From Ellagibacter isourolithinifaciens (GTDB lineage Bacteria > Actinomycetota > Coriobacteriia > Coriobacteriales > Eggerthellaceae), in assembly GCF_008831035.1 (NCBI RefSeq), contig NZ_WAJR01000001.1:1-64000 (forward strand): a stretch of DNA of 64,000 nt, given 5' to 3'. The translations under genes and the position numbers were made by a program. Shown piece after piece: positions 17,224-25,307 of this stretch; position 1 is the first letter of the stretch; each line of letters opens with the position of its first letter. The notes under the pieces were generated by a model. It ran no database searches. It was given only the letters and a program-made list of their open reading frames with translations, and was not told the origin of the DNA.

Positions 17224-18753
17224 ATGCTGGAGAACGCTGACAAGCAAAGCTGTGGTGAAGGTGCTGATGGAAGCGATGTCGATTATCTGCTTCGCGCCAA
17301 GGACGCGTGCGCGCAAGGTGACGCCGTGCTCGGCATGCATCTGTATTTGACCGCCTTCGAAAAGGCAGCGGGAGCTGCCGGCGATCCGAGCCCCGAGGCT
17401 GTTGATGCGCTGAAGAAGGCGTGGGATTTGGCGTGCGATCTTAAGGAGCGCTCTCTCGCTGAGTACATTTTCGGCAAGCTCGACCCGTTCCTGAGTGCGG
17501 GTGAGTCCTCGGAGTGCTCGGAGCGGCTTCAGCAGCTCGCCCTCGACAAGCTCGAGGAGTTCGGGCTTTCCAGGGGAGATCTTCAAGATGTGGCGGAGGC
17601 GATCTCGAGGGATCTCCTCGGATTTGACGCCAAGCTGCTCAAAGTGGAACCTCTCGGCGATTTCCCGTCGGGGGACCTGTCGTCTCTTTTGACAGGGAAG
17701 GGCAAGGCCGAGGCGGAAGGGGAACCCTCTTCTGACGGCGATGTCTCCCGCGCATCCGATCGTGCGGAGCGCGATGGCATGTCTGTGCTTTCGAAGCTTG
17801 CGGTCGACGCCGGTGTCAAGTCCCCGGGCGATCAAAAGGAAAAGCTCACCTACGACGACCTTGCGGGATATGACGCGGCAGTTGCCACGATGCGCGATTT
17901 CGGTATCGGCATGCAGGATGACCCCGACTTCAAGTCGCTCGTCACTATGCTGAACGCGCGCCATGGGCTTGACCGTCTTCCAGTGACCGACACCTTCGTG
18001 TTCCGCTCGCCGGCGCGCGAGGATGCTGGTCGCTTCGTGCAGGCGACGATCGGGGAGCTCAAGCTCCCGGCGATGCGCATGCGCATGGAGGAGAACCTCT
18101 CGGGTATGCCAATTCTTTGCGTGATGGGGCCTTCGGGAAACGCAACGCGGGCGGTGCGCGCGGACAGCGTCTTCTCGGGGCGCGGCGTTCTCGTGCTCGA
18201 GGACATCGATCTGTGGAGTGCTCCCCAGGCGGACGGGGGCGACGACTTCGAAGGTTTCGTGTATGCCTCGCTCTCGCGCGGCGCCCGCGAGGCAATCGAG
18301 CTTATTCGCTCGGCGGTGGACAATCCTGACGTCTACGTCTTGGCCTCGGCTTCGAAGAACGCCGATATCGACCCGTTCTTCCTGGAGCTTCTTGAGCCGC
18401 TGTCGCTTATCGACATCGAATGCCCGACGGCCGAGGAGCGCGTCGAAATCTGGATGGAAATCGCCCGCGATCACCCTTCGATTCGCAGCATTCGAGTTGC
18501 CGACCTGGTGCGTTATTCGGTGAACATGCCCCGTTTCGACATCTATATGGCAGCGCGCGAGGCTATCGAGGAGGCCTACAAGGAAAGCCTCTTCGCTCGC
18601 CGCTACGTTCCGGTCACGCGTGACAACCTCTTCGATAAGCTTGCTGCCTACCAGCCGCTCGATTCCAAGGAGTACCGCGAGCTGGAAGATCAGGTAGTGC
18701 GTGATTTCCGCTCTGACTTAGAAAACATCGAAGACCTACTTTCGGGCCAATAG
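17224..18753 (+). CDS. Hypothetical protein with degenerate AAA-like ATPase domain
   Basis: This 509-residue protein is not recognised at the family level. Residues 1-165 are helical; a low-complexity linker (about 160-200) follows. From about residue 265 the order resembles AAA ATPases: ILCVMGPSGNATRAV near residue 298 sits where a P-loop would be but lacks the Gly-Lys-Thr/Ser, GVLVLEDIDLW near residue 321 looks like Walker B, and a helical lid follows, containing DRVEIWMEIAR-like segments. ATP binding is therefore doubtful. The start has GGAGGTGGG 6 bases upstream. It ends 15 bases before the Rrf2 gene. Confidence 0.7.
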   Translation: MLENADKQSCGEGADGSDVDYLLRAKDACAQGDAVLGMHLYLTAFEKAAGAAGDPSPEAVDALKKAWDLACDLKERSLAEYIFGKLDPFLSAGESSECSERLQQLALDKLEEFGLSRGDLQDVAEAISRDLLGFDAKLLKVEPLGDFPSGDLSSLLTGKGKAEAEGEPSSDGDVSRASDRAERDGMSVLSKLAVDAGVKSPGDQKEKLTYDDLAGYDAAVATMRDFGIGMQDDPDFKSLVTMLNARHGLDRLPVTDTFVFRSPAREDAGRFVQATIGELKLPAMRMRMEENLSGMPILCVMGPSGNATRAVRADSVFSGRGVLVLEDIDLWSAPQADGGDDFEGFVYASLSRGAREAIELIRSAVDNPDVYVLASASKNADIDPFFLELLEPLSLIDIECPTAEERVEIWMEIARDHPSIRSIRVADLVRYSVNMPRFDIYMAAREAIEEAYKESLFARRYVPVTRDNLFDKLAAYQPLDSKEYRELEDQVVRDFRSDLENIEDLLSGQ

Positions 18754-18768
18754 GGGGAGGGCTCATCG

Positions 18769-19284
18769 ATGGATATCACACGACGCTGCGACTATGCGTG
18801 CAGAATCCTGCGCGCCGCATACCGTAATGGCGATGAGCGTATGTCCGTTGCGGAGCTTGCCGAGCGCGAGGGAATTCCCTATGCGTTTGCGCGCAGCATC
18901 CAGCATGACCTCACGAAGTGCGGCTTCGTCAACACGACGCGCGGTGCCCGCGGCGGTTTGCGCCTTGGGTGCGACCCTGCTACTGTGACCGTTCGCGATG
19001 TGGTCGAGGCTGTGCAGGGGCCGGTAAGCGTCTCTGAATGTGGCGCAGGAAGCGCGCCGTGCGGCCAAAGCGACACCTGCGCTTACAACAAAGTCTGGCG
19101 CGGTGCCGATCGCATCTTAAGCGACTACCTGGGGTCCATCACGCTGAAGGACCTCTTCGAGATGGGCGGCGAGCATCCGAAAGTGCGCGAGGCGCTCGGC
19201 GATTGCGAAGGCGGTTGCAACGCCTGCGCGGGCCGCATCAACCTCGCCCTAACCGAATCCTGCCATGGGAAGGCATCCAGCTAG
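18769..19284 (+). CDS. Rrf2-family transcriptional regulator, probable Fe-S sensor
   Basis: The 171-residue protein has an Rrf2 winged-helix domain (residues 1-80: DYACRILRAAYRN, then EREGIPYAFARSIQHDLTKCGFV as the recognition region and GARGGLRLG as the wing). Three Cys follow in a C-x6-C-x5-C arrangement (C91, C98, C104 approximately), as in IscR and NsrR, which bind an Fe-S cluster. A second group, CEGGCNAC, lies near residue 150. It probably senses Fe-S status, oxygen or nitric oxide. The gene follows the AAA-like gene closely and its stop is 1 base before the MutY-like start. Confidence 0.87.
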   Translation: MDITRRCDYACRILRAAYRNGDERMSVAELAEREGIPYAFARSIQHDLTKCGFVNTTRGARGGLRLGCDPATVTVRDVVEAVQGPVSVSECGAGSAPCGQSDTCAYNKVWRGADRILSDYLGSITLKDLFEMGGEHPKVREALGDCEGGCNACAGRINLALTESCHGKASS

Positions 19285-19285
19285 C

Positions 19286-20155
19286 ATGGAGCTGCCTTCC
19301 TGCGCGTGGCCTGCGAACGCCCCCTCCCTGGAGGCGTTTGTTGCTTTGGTGAGTCGCGAGGGCGCGCGGCTCTACCGCGATCTGCCCTGGCGGAATATCG
19401 ATGACGCCTATGCGGTGCTGGTCTCCGAGGTGATGCTCCAGCAAACGCAGGTGAAGCGCGTCCTCGGCCGCTGGGAGCGCTTCTTGGCGAAGTTCCCCAC
19501 GCCCGATGCCTTGGCGAGCGCGAGCACGTCGGACGTTGTGGGCGAATGGCAGGGGCTTGGCTACAATCGCCGCGCACTCGCTCTCAAACGCGCATGCGAG
19601 ATCTGCTCGCAAGATTTCGGGGGGAAGCTGCCCGAAACGGTCGACGAGCTTAAGGCTCTTCCAGGCATCGGTCCTGCAACGGCGGCAGGCGTTGTCGCGT
19701 TCGCGCACAACCGCCCTGCGATGTATCTGGAGACCAACGTCCGCACCGTGTTTCTGCATGAGCTTTTCCCTGATGAAGAAGCCATTCGGGACAAGCAGCT
19801 CGAGCCCCTTGTCCGCGCGACATGCCCTGCGGATAACCCCCGGTCGTGGTATTACGCGCTGCTCGATTACGGCGCGCATTTGAAGGCCACCTTCGGCAAC
19901 GCCTCTCGTCGCAGTGCGCACTACACGCGGCAAAGCGCGTTCGAGGGGTCGCGTCGTCAGAAGCGGGCGGAAGTGGTGCGCATCGTGCTTGCGGCCGAGG
20001 GGGCGATTTCGCTTGAGGAAGCCCATTCGCTTCTCAACAGCTTCGAGCGCGACCGCGGGCGCGATGGCGTCGACGACGAGTTGTTCGCATCGATTGCGGC
20101 CGATCTCGAACGAGAAGGTTTTTTCGTCGTCGAAGACGGCATTGCGCGCGCCTAG
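19286..20155 (+). CDS. MutY-like adenine glycosylase lacking Fe-S ligands
   Basis: The 289-residue HhH-GPD protein aligns with MutY: WRNIDDAYAVLVSEVMLQQTQV near residue 35-56 carries the MutY Glu, and LPGIGPATAAG near residue 125 is the hairpin-helix-hairpin. The segment that reads LDGN in E. coli MutY, with the catalytic Asp, reads LETN here (Glu149). The four-Cys Fe-S loop that should follow residue 185 is absent, and there is no C-terminal NUDIX-like domain for 8-oxoG recognition. It may be a divergent adenine glycosylase or a different base glycosylase. The ATG at 19286 has GGGAAGG upstream; the one at 19265 does not. Confidence 0.82.
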   Translation: MELPSCAWPANAPSLEAFVALVSREGARLYRDLPWRNIDDAYAVLVSEVMLQQTQVKRVLGRWERFLAKFPTPDALASASTSDVVGEWQGLGYNRRALALKRACEICSQDFGGKLPETVDELKALPGIGPATAAGVVAFAHNRPAMYLETNVRTVFLHELFPDEEAIRDKQLEPLVRATCPADNPRSWYYALLDYGAHLKATFGNASRRSAHYTRQSAFEGSRRQKRAEVVRIVLAAEGAISLEEAHSLLNSFERDRGRDGVDDELFASIAADLEREGFFVVEDGIARA

Positions 20156-20187
20156 TCGGGGGGCGCTAAGACGGGAGGAATGAGGCT

Positions 20188-20769
20188 GTGGGCTTCGTCG
20201 AGCTGTTTTTGATCGGCGTTGGGCTGTCGATGGACGCCTTCGCTGTTTCCATCTGCAAAGGGCTGGGAATGAAACGCCTCAACATGGGGCAGGCGCTCGT
20301 GATCGGGCTTTTCTTCGGGGGCTTTCAGGCGCTTATGCCCCTTATCGGCTGGGCGCTCGGCACGCAGCTCGCCGATTTCATTACGCCGATCGATCACTGG
20401 ATTGCTTTCATCCTGCTCGCGCTTATCGGCGGGAAGATGCTCTTTGACGCCTTCCGTGGGGACGATGAGGGGGAAGCGGGCGAGCCAAAGGATACGAGGC
20501 TCGACTTAAAAGAGCTGCTCATGCTGGCCATTGCGACGAGCATCGACGCGCTTGCCGTGGGCATCACCTTCGCGTTTTTGGGCGTGAACATCGTTTGGGC
20601 GATAGCGGTCATCGGCGTGACGACGTTCGCCCTCTCCGTGGTGGGCGTCGCCGTGGGGCATGTTTTCGGCGCGCGCTACGAGAAGGGTGCGACAATCGCG
20701 GGCGGCATCGTTCTCATCTTGATAGGCTGCAAGATTCTTCTCGAGCACTTGGGAATTGTGATGCTCTAG
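20188..20769 (+). CDS. mntP: Manganese efflux pump MntP
   Basis: The 193-residue protein has six membrane segments and the two duplicated MntP signatures: GVGLSMDAFAVS near residue 9 and ATSIDALAVG near residue 115, whose Asp residues are the proposed ion ligands. It exports Mn2+ (COG1971 family). The start is GTG 8 bases after GGGAGGAA. Only 32 bases separate it from the glycosylase gene, so there is no room for a yybP-ykoY Mn2+ riboswitch here. Confidence 0.93.
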   Translation: MGFVELFLIGVGLSMDAFAVSICKGLGMKRLNMGQALVIGLFFGGFQALMPLIGWALGTQLADFITPIDHWIAFILLALIGGKMLFDAFRGDDEGEAGEPKDTRLDLKELLMLAIATSIDALAVGITFAFLGVNIVWAIAVIGVTTFALSVVGVAVGHVFGARYEKGATIAGGIVLILIGCKILLEHLGIVML

Positions 20770-20887
20770 TTCTCAGGTGCCACAGCTTGCTGACAGAGCG
20801 CTGCGAGCTACGTACTGTATCCCGCATCCTTCGGCGCTGAAGCCCCCGCCACAGCTTGCATGGCTTTTTTCTTGAAAAACGGGTCGC
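20770..20887. other. Intergenic sequence after mntP
   Basis: The 12-mer GCCACAGCTTGC occurs twice (20779-20790 and 20848-20859). The second copy is followed by a weak hairpin, GCCA/TGGC, and six Ts at about 20864-20870, which may terminate mntP. No gene is seen. Confidence 0.4.
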
Positions 20888-21043
20888 CGTGGACAAAACT
20901 GGTCGATATGTGAGTCAGCCCAGGTGAAGCGTCGTCCATCTTGCATACCCGTCGATTTACGGCCTGGGCTTTCTCAGGCAAAGCAATTAGGGAAAGCGTT
21001 CGGGGAGCTACACCGACTCACATATCGCCATTATTTGTCCACG
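20888..21043. repeat. Inverted-repeat element copy 2 (about 156 bp)
   Basis: Arms at 20888-20916 and 21015-21043 match at 24 of 29 positions as inverted copies. The outer block CGTGGACAAA and inner block CGATATGTGAGTC are identical in both arms, while the 6-nt centre differs (ACTGGT versus TAATGG). The left arm continues into AGCCCAGG (20917-20924), which pairs with CCTGGGCT (20963-20970). The element fills the gap between convergent mntP and pheA. It belongs with the elements at 5760 and 47589. No open reading frame or flanking duplication is seen. Confidence 0.78.
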
Positions 21044-21075
21044 ATAGGCGGAAATCGGGAAAGAACGCCTGCTTA

Positions 21076-21927
21076 CTACCCGATAGGATAGCTTCCGAGC
21101 ACCTTCACTTCGCGCAGCTTCAAACGCAGGCAGTTCAGCGCGGTCTGGATGTTGGGCTCGTTGGCGTTGCCCTCGAACTCAATAAAGAACATGTAGTCAC
21201 CGAGAGCCTGCTTGGTCGGGCGCGACTGGATGAGCGACAGGTTGACGCCCGCATAGGCGAACTCGGACAGAATCATGTTCAGCGTGCCCGCGCGGTCCAT
21301 GTTCAGGAAAAGCGCGACCGACGTCTTGAATTTCGTCCCCGTGAACACGGGCGCATGTCCTTGTCGACCGATGAGCGCGAAGACCGTCTGGTTGCCGAAG
21401 TGGTCCTCGATGTCGTGGGCGTAAACCTTCGCGCCGTGGATTTCCGCGGCGAAGGCGTTCGCGATGCCCGCCGTATGGATATCAGCTGCCGCGAGGCGCG
21501 CGCTCTCGGCGGTGGACGATGTGGTCACGGTCGTGCGGCCGGGGAGCTTCTCCGACATGAAGCGGCGACATTGGGCGAGCCCCTGCGCATGAGACGCCAC
21601 GGTGGTGATGTCCTCGAGCTTGGCGTCGGGGTTCACGACGAGGCAGTGGTGGATATCGACGACTTCTTCCCCCAAGATAACGGAGGTGCTTTTCAGCGCG
21701 AAACCGTCGAGTGTGGCGGTAACCGGCCCCTCGATGGAGTTCTCCTTCGCGACAACACCGAACTCGCAGCGGCCGCGGTCGACGCAATCGAAGACCTCGT
21801 CGAAGGAGGTGCACTCGATAAAGTCGGGGCTCTCGATGCCGAGGCGCTTCGCGAAGGCGAGCGTCGCCTCGTGAGAGTACGTGCCGGTTGGGCCGAGGAA
21901 TGCGATGGTGTTGTCGGGCGATTTCAT
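21076..21927 (-). CDS. pheA: Prephenate dehydratase
   Basis: The 283-residue protein converts prephenate to phenylpyruvate in phenylalanine synthesis. The catalytic domain (1-185) shows FLGPTGTYSHEA at residue 10, GVVAKENSIEG near 57 and ASHAQGLAQCRRF near 112. The C-terminal ACT domain (about 200-283) with TSVALFLNMDRAGTLNMIL and SRPTK binds phenylalanine for feedback control. There is no chorismate mutase domain, so that activity must be encoded elsewhere. The gene has no close partner here and faces mntP convergently. Confidence 0.94.
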   Translation of the reverse strand: MKSPDNTIAFLGPTGTYSHEATLAFAKRLGIESPDFIECTSFDEVFDCVDRGRCEFGVVAKENSIEGPVTATLDGFALKSTSVILGEEVVDIHHCLVVNPDAKLEDITTVASHAQGLAQCRRFMSEKLPGRTTVTTSSTAESARLAAADIHTAGIANAFAAEIHGAKVYAHDIEDHFGNQTVFALIGRQGHAPVFTGTKFKTSVALFLNMDRAGTLNMILSEFAYAGVNLSLIQSRPTKQALGDYMFFIEFEGNANEPNIQTALNCLRLKLREVKVLGSYPIG

Positions 21928-22315
21928 AGGTGGGCAACTCCTTGGAAGCGGTTTTCACGTGCGCAAACATTGTAGCGGTCGCATTCGATAGAGGGCGATA
22001 TTCCCTGAAAAAGTCTTTGAACGGGGAGTCTTCCCGTTGCGCAATCTTTGGGCCGTGTTATTTCGTTTGCTGATTCTCGGTTAAACATTCGATGCGCAAT
22101 GCAATGCTTGAGCAGGCATAATCGGTGTTACATAGCGATATTGGCGTAACATTTTCAGTACAAGCACCTATTTTTTCATCCCTCTGCGATTATTCCGTAA
22201 CATAATGCGCATACAATGGCTAGGTTTTATACAAGGAACGTTCGCGCATGCACGGATCGGTATGCGCGGGCACTCCGTAATCGATTTTTGAGAGAGAGAA
22301 AGAGGAGGTGTGCAC
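21928..22315 (+). promoter_or_regulatory. Hydrogenase operon upstream region
   Basis: This 388-bp region is AT-rich compared with its surroundings and holds no gene. TGTTAC (22126-22131) and GTAACA (22146-22151) form a perfect inverted pair with half-sites 20 bp apart, a possible operator. CGTAACAT recurs as a direct repeat at 22145-22152 and 22195-22202. A TATACA hexamer at 22228-22233 could be a -10 element, without a clear -35. GAGGAGG at 22303-22309 is the ribosome binding site for the small subunit. Confidence 0.45.
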
Positions 22316-23641
22316 ATGGTAAACGAAGCTACTGCTTCCGAGTTTTCCGGTATGCTCGAAGCGCGGGGGGTTACGCGACGCAGCTTCATGAAGCTTTGCG
22401 GTACGATCGCGGTCGCAGCAGGACTTTCCGAGCTCGCGGCTCCGCGCGTTGCTTCCGCATTGGAAAACTCCGTTATCGGTGCAACTAAGGGTAACCTGTA
22501 TCCTGTCATCTGGATCGAGGGCGCATCGTGCACAGGCTGCACGGAGTCCTTCGCTCAGGTTGAGACTCCCGATCCGGCAGAGGTTGTGCTTGAACTTCTG
22601 TCACTCAACTACTCCGAGACCCTTTCTGCGGCGGCAGGTTGGTCGATGGAGGAAGCCAAGGAGCAGACGATCGAATCCGGCAACTACGTTCTCGTGTACG
22701 AGGGCGCTGTGCTCGAGGGCTGGGGCGGCCAGGCGCTTCGCGTCGCCGATAAGCCCGGCACCGAGCATCTGATCGAGGCTGCCAAGAACGCGAAGACGGT
22801 TGTCGCGCTCGGCTCTTGCGCCGTGAACGGCGGCTGGATGGGCGCTCACCCGAACTCTTCCGATGCGCTCGGCGTCGAGCAGTTCCTGAAGAAGTCCGGT
22901 ATCGAGGTTCCCGTCGTGAACATCCCCGGCTGCCCGGCGAACCCCGAGTGGCTCGTTTCCGTGCTCGTCGACGTGATCATGCTCGACAGCAAGCAGCTCA
23001 AGCTCACGAGCGACAACAAGCCCGAGGGCATCTTCGGCCAGACCATCCACGACAACTGCGAGCGCCGCGGCCACTTCGAGAACGGCGAGTTCGTCTACAA
23101 GTTCGGCTCCGAAGAAGAGGCAAAGGGTTACTGCCTCTACCCGCTCGGCTGCCGCGGTCCGCAGACGAAGTCCACGTGCGGCATCACGATGTGGAACAAC
23201 CGCCGCAGCTGGTGCGTGCAGGCTGGTTCTCCCTGCATCGGCTGCTGCGAGGCGAACCCCAACGACCCGGGTGACAACTGGGTCGAGGTGAACACCCCGT
23301 TCTACAAGCGCCATCGCGACCTGCGCATCGGCGACTGGATGGTTCAGCCCGGCACGATCGCTCTCACGCTTACAGGCCTCGTCGCTGCAGCGCTCGTCGT
23401 ACACGGCTTCGGCATGAAGGCCACCGGACGCATGGACGGCGGCGCGGACTTCGAGACCATCCGCAAGTGGGATAAGGACCATCCCGAGAACTCCATCGGC
23501 ACCTACGACCTTACCGACGAGGAGAAGGCGCAGGCTTGCAAGGAGAATTCCGGCAATCTTACCCAGAAAGAGCGCCTCTACGACACCATCGGCGTTCGTC
23601 CCGACATGAAGAAAAACGATACGGAAGGAGGTCAGGAGTAA
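22316..23641 (+). CDS. [NiFe] hydrogenase small subunit
   Basis: The 441-residue protein begins with a twin-arginine signal (TRRSFMK at residues 20-26 and a hydrophobic stretch to about 55). It has the cluster ligands of group 1 uptake hydrogenases: CTGCTES at C72/C75, GSCAVNGGW near 163, PGCPANPEW near 203, and later Cys groups in CLYPLGCRGP, STCGI and CIGCCEANP, for three Fe-S clusters. A C-terminal membrane helix (about residues 345-365, TIALTLTGLVAAALVVHG) anchors it. It relays electrons from the large subunit to the cytochrome b. ATG 22316 is preferred over GTG 22310 from the spacing to GAGGAGG. Confidence 0.96.
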   Translation: MVNEATASEFSGMLEARGVTRRSFMKLCGTIAVAAGLSELAAPRVASALENSVIGATKGNLYPVIWIEGASCTGCTESFAQVETPDPAEVVLELLSLNYSETLSAAAGWSMEEAKEQTIESGNYVLVYEGAVLEGWGGQALRVADKPGTEHLIEAAKNAKTVVALGSCAVNGGWMGAHPNSSDALGVEQFLKKSGIEVPVVNIPGCPANPEWLVSVLVDVIMLDSKQLKLTSDNKPEGIFGQTIHDNCERRGHFENGEFVYKFGSEEEAKGYCLYPLGCRGPQTKSTCGITMWNNRRSWCVQAGSPCIGCCEANPNDPGDNWVEVNTPFYKRHRDLRIGDWMVQPGTIALTLTGLVAAALVVHGFGMKATGRMDGGADFETIRKWDKDHPENSIGTYDLTDEEKAQACKENSGNLTQKERLYDTIGVRPDMKKNDTEGGQE

Positions 23642-25306
23642 ATGACCCGTTCTATCATTGACCCGATTACCCGTATCGAAGGCCATCTCCGCGTCGAGAT
23701 GGAAGTCGAGAACGGCAAGGTCTCCGATGCGTGGGTCTCGGGCGGCTGCTTCCGCGGCATGGAGCTCGTTGTGAAGGACCGCACTCCCGAGGATGCGGCT
23801 CAGATCGTCGAGCGCATCTGCGGTGTTTGCCCGGTTTCCCATGCTCACGCCTCCTCGATCGCCGCTGAGAAGGCTTACGGCATCGAGATCTCCAATAACG
23901 CGCGCATCATCCGCAACCTGATCGAGGGCGCCCAGTTCCTGCACAGCCACATCCTGTGGTTCTACAACCTGGCCGGCCTTGATTACGTGAACCCGCTGAA
24001 CGCCCTGAAGGCGAACGTCGGCGACGCGTACGACCTGGCGGCTGCCAAGGGATGCGCTACCGCGAGCGATATGTACGCCTTGAAGGAGCGTCTCTCCAAG
24101 TTCGCCGACAACGGTCAGCTGTCCATCTTCTCGGGCAACTGGTTCGATGCCGAGGACGGCACGGGCTACAAGCTTCCTGCGGAGCTCGACCTCATCCTTA
24201 CCGCGCACTATCTTGAGGCTCTCAAGATGCAGGCGAAGGCTTCCGAGATCGCGGCTCTGCTCGGCGGCAAGATGCCCCACGTCATGACCATCGTTCCGGG
24301 CGGCACCGCGTTCGTTCCCACCTCGAGCAAGCTCGATGACCTGAAGTACCTCGTCGACGAGCTGTACAACTGGGTCGAAGCGACCATGCTTCCCGACGTG
24401 CTCGCCCTCGCGCCGTACTACACGGACGCTCTCAACTGGGGCAAGGGCTGCGGTCGCTATATCGCTTGGGGTGTGTTCGAGAACAAGAGCATGCTCTTGA
24501 ACGAGCGCTACATGCCGGCAGGCGTCCTGCAGGACGGCCTCAAGCTCGAGGACGTCGATACCTCGAAGATTGCCGAGTACGTGGGCCATTCCTGGTACAA
24601 GGGCGAGGAAACTCGTCAGGCTCCTGATTACACCACCGAACCGGAATACACCGAGTACTACAAGGACGGCTCGGATACAGTCAACGACCGCTACTCCTGG
24701 GTCAAGTGCCCGGGTTACGACGGCAAGCCGATGGAGGCGGGCTCGCTTTCCCGTATCCTCGTTGCATACAAGCGCAACGTGCCCTTCATCGTGAAGCACG
24801 TCGACGCGGTGCTCGAGGCGCTCGGCGCGCCGGGCAACCTGAATGCGCTCGGCTCCACGCTCGGTCGTACCGGCATCCGCCAGGTCGAGACGCTCTACAT
24901 CGCAAGCCTCATGAAGGAATGGGTGGATGAGCTCATCGAGGCCGTGAAGAGCGGCGACAGCGAGTACTTCCGCGAGCCCGCCCGCATCTCCGGCGAGGGC
25001 GAGGGTCTCTGGGAGGCACCGCGCGGCGCACTCTACCATGCTGAGAAGGTCGAAAACGGCCGCATCCAGGGCTATCAGATTATCATTCCGTCCACGTGGA
25101 ACCTCGCTCCTCACAACGAGAAGGGCGAGTACGGCCCGCTCGAGCAGGCGCTCATCGGCGTGCCGGTCGGCGACATCAAGAAACCGATCAACGCGCTGCG
25201 CACTGTTCACAGCTTCGATCCCTGCACCGCTTGCGCCGTGCATGTGACCGAGCCTGCCACGGGCAAGCATTTTGAAACCGTTACGAGCCCTTGGGGGGTG
25301 AAGTAG
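23642..25306 (+). CDS. [NiFe] hydrogenase large subunit
   Basis: The 554-residue catalytic subunit starts directly after the small-subunit stop. Nickel-iron ligands are seen as RICGVCPVSHAH (C60, C63) and DPCTACAVH (C528, C531). The 20 residues after His534 are the C-terminal extension that the maturation protease removes, so the mature protein should end at His534. It oxidises H2 outside the membrane, exported by the Tat signal of its partner. Translational coupling of the two subunits is likely, since the small-subunit TAA and this ATG abut. Confidence 0.97.
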   Translation: MTRSIIDPITRIEGHLRVEMEVENGKVSDAWVSGGCFRGMELVVKDRTPEDAAQIVERICGVCPVSHAHASSIAAEKAYGIEISNNARIIRNLIEGAQFLHSHILWFYNLAGLDYVNPLNALKANVGDAYDLAAAKGCATASDMYALKERLSKFADNGQLSIFSGNWFDAEDGTGYKLPAELDLILTAHYLEALKMQAKASEIAALLGGKMPHVMTIVPGGTAFVPTSSKLDDLKYLVDELYNWVEATMLPDVLALAPYYTDALNWGKGCGRYIAWGVFENKSMLLNERYMPAGVLQDGLKLEDVDTSKIAEYVGHSWYKGEETRQAPDYTTEPEYTEYYKDGSDTVNDRYSWVKCPGYDGKPMEAGSLSRILVAYKRNVPFIVKHVDAVLEALGAPGNLNALGSTLGRTGIRQVETLYIASLMKEWVDELIEAVKSGDSEYFREPARISGEGEGLWEAPRGALYHAEKVENGRIQGYQIIIPSTWNLAPHNEKGEYGPLEQALIGVPVGDIKKPINALRTVHSFDPCTACAVHVTEPATGKHFETVTSPWGVK

Positions 25307-25307
25307 G

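Noticed and set aside
20156-20187. yybP-ykoY Mn2+ riboswitch before mntP
   Set aside because: The gap is only 32 bases, too short for the motif.
20888-21043. dif-type or plasmid XerC/XerD site (two blocks around a 6-nt centre)
   Set aside because: The outer and inner blocks are not palindromic to each other as Xer arms are, and the blocks occur in both arms of a longer inverted repeat.
22601-25270. 889-residue open reading frame on the minus strand across the hydrogenase genes
   Set aside because: It covers two certain hydrogenase subunit genes on the other strand and has a random-like, His- and Leu-rich composition.
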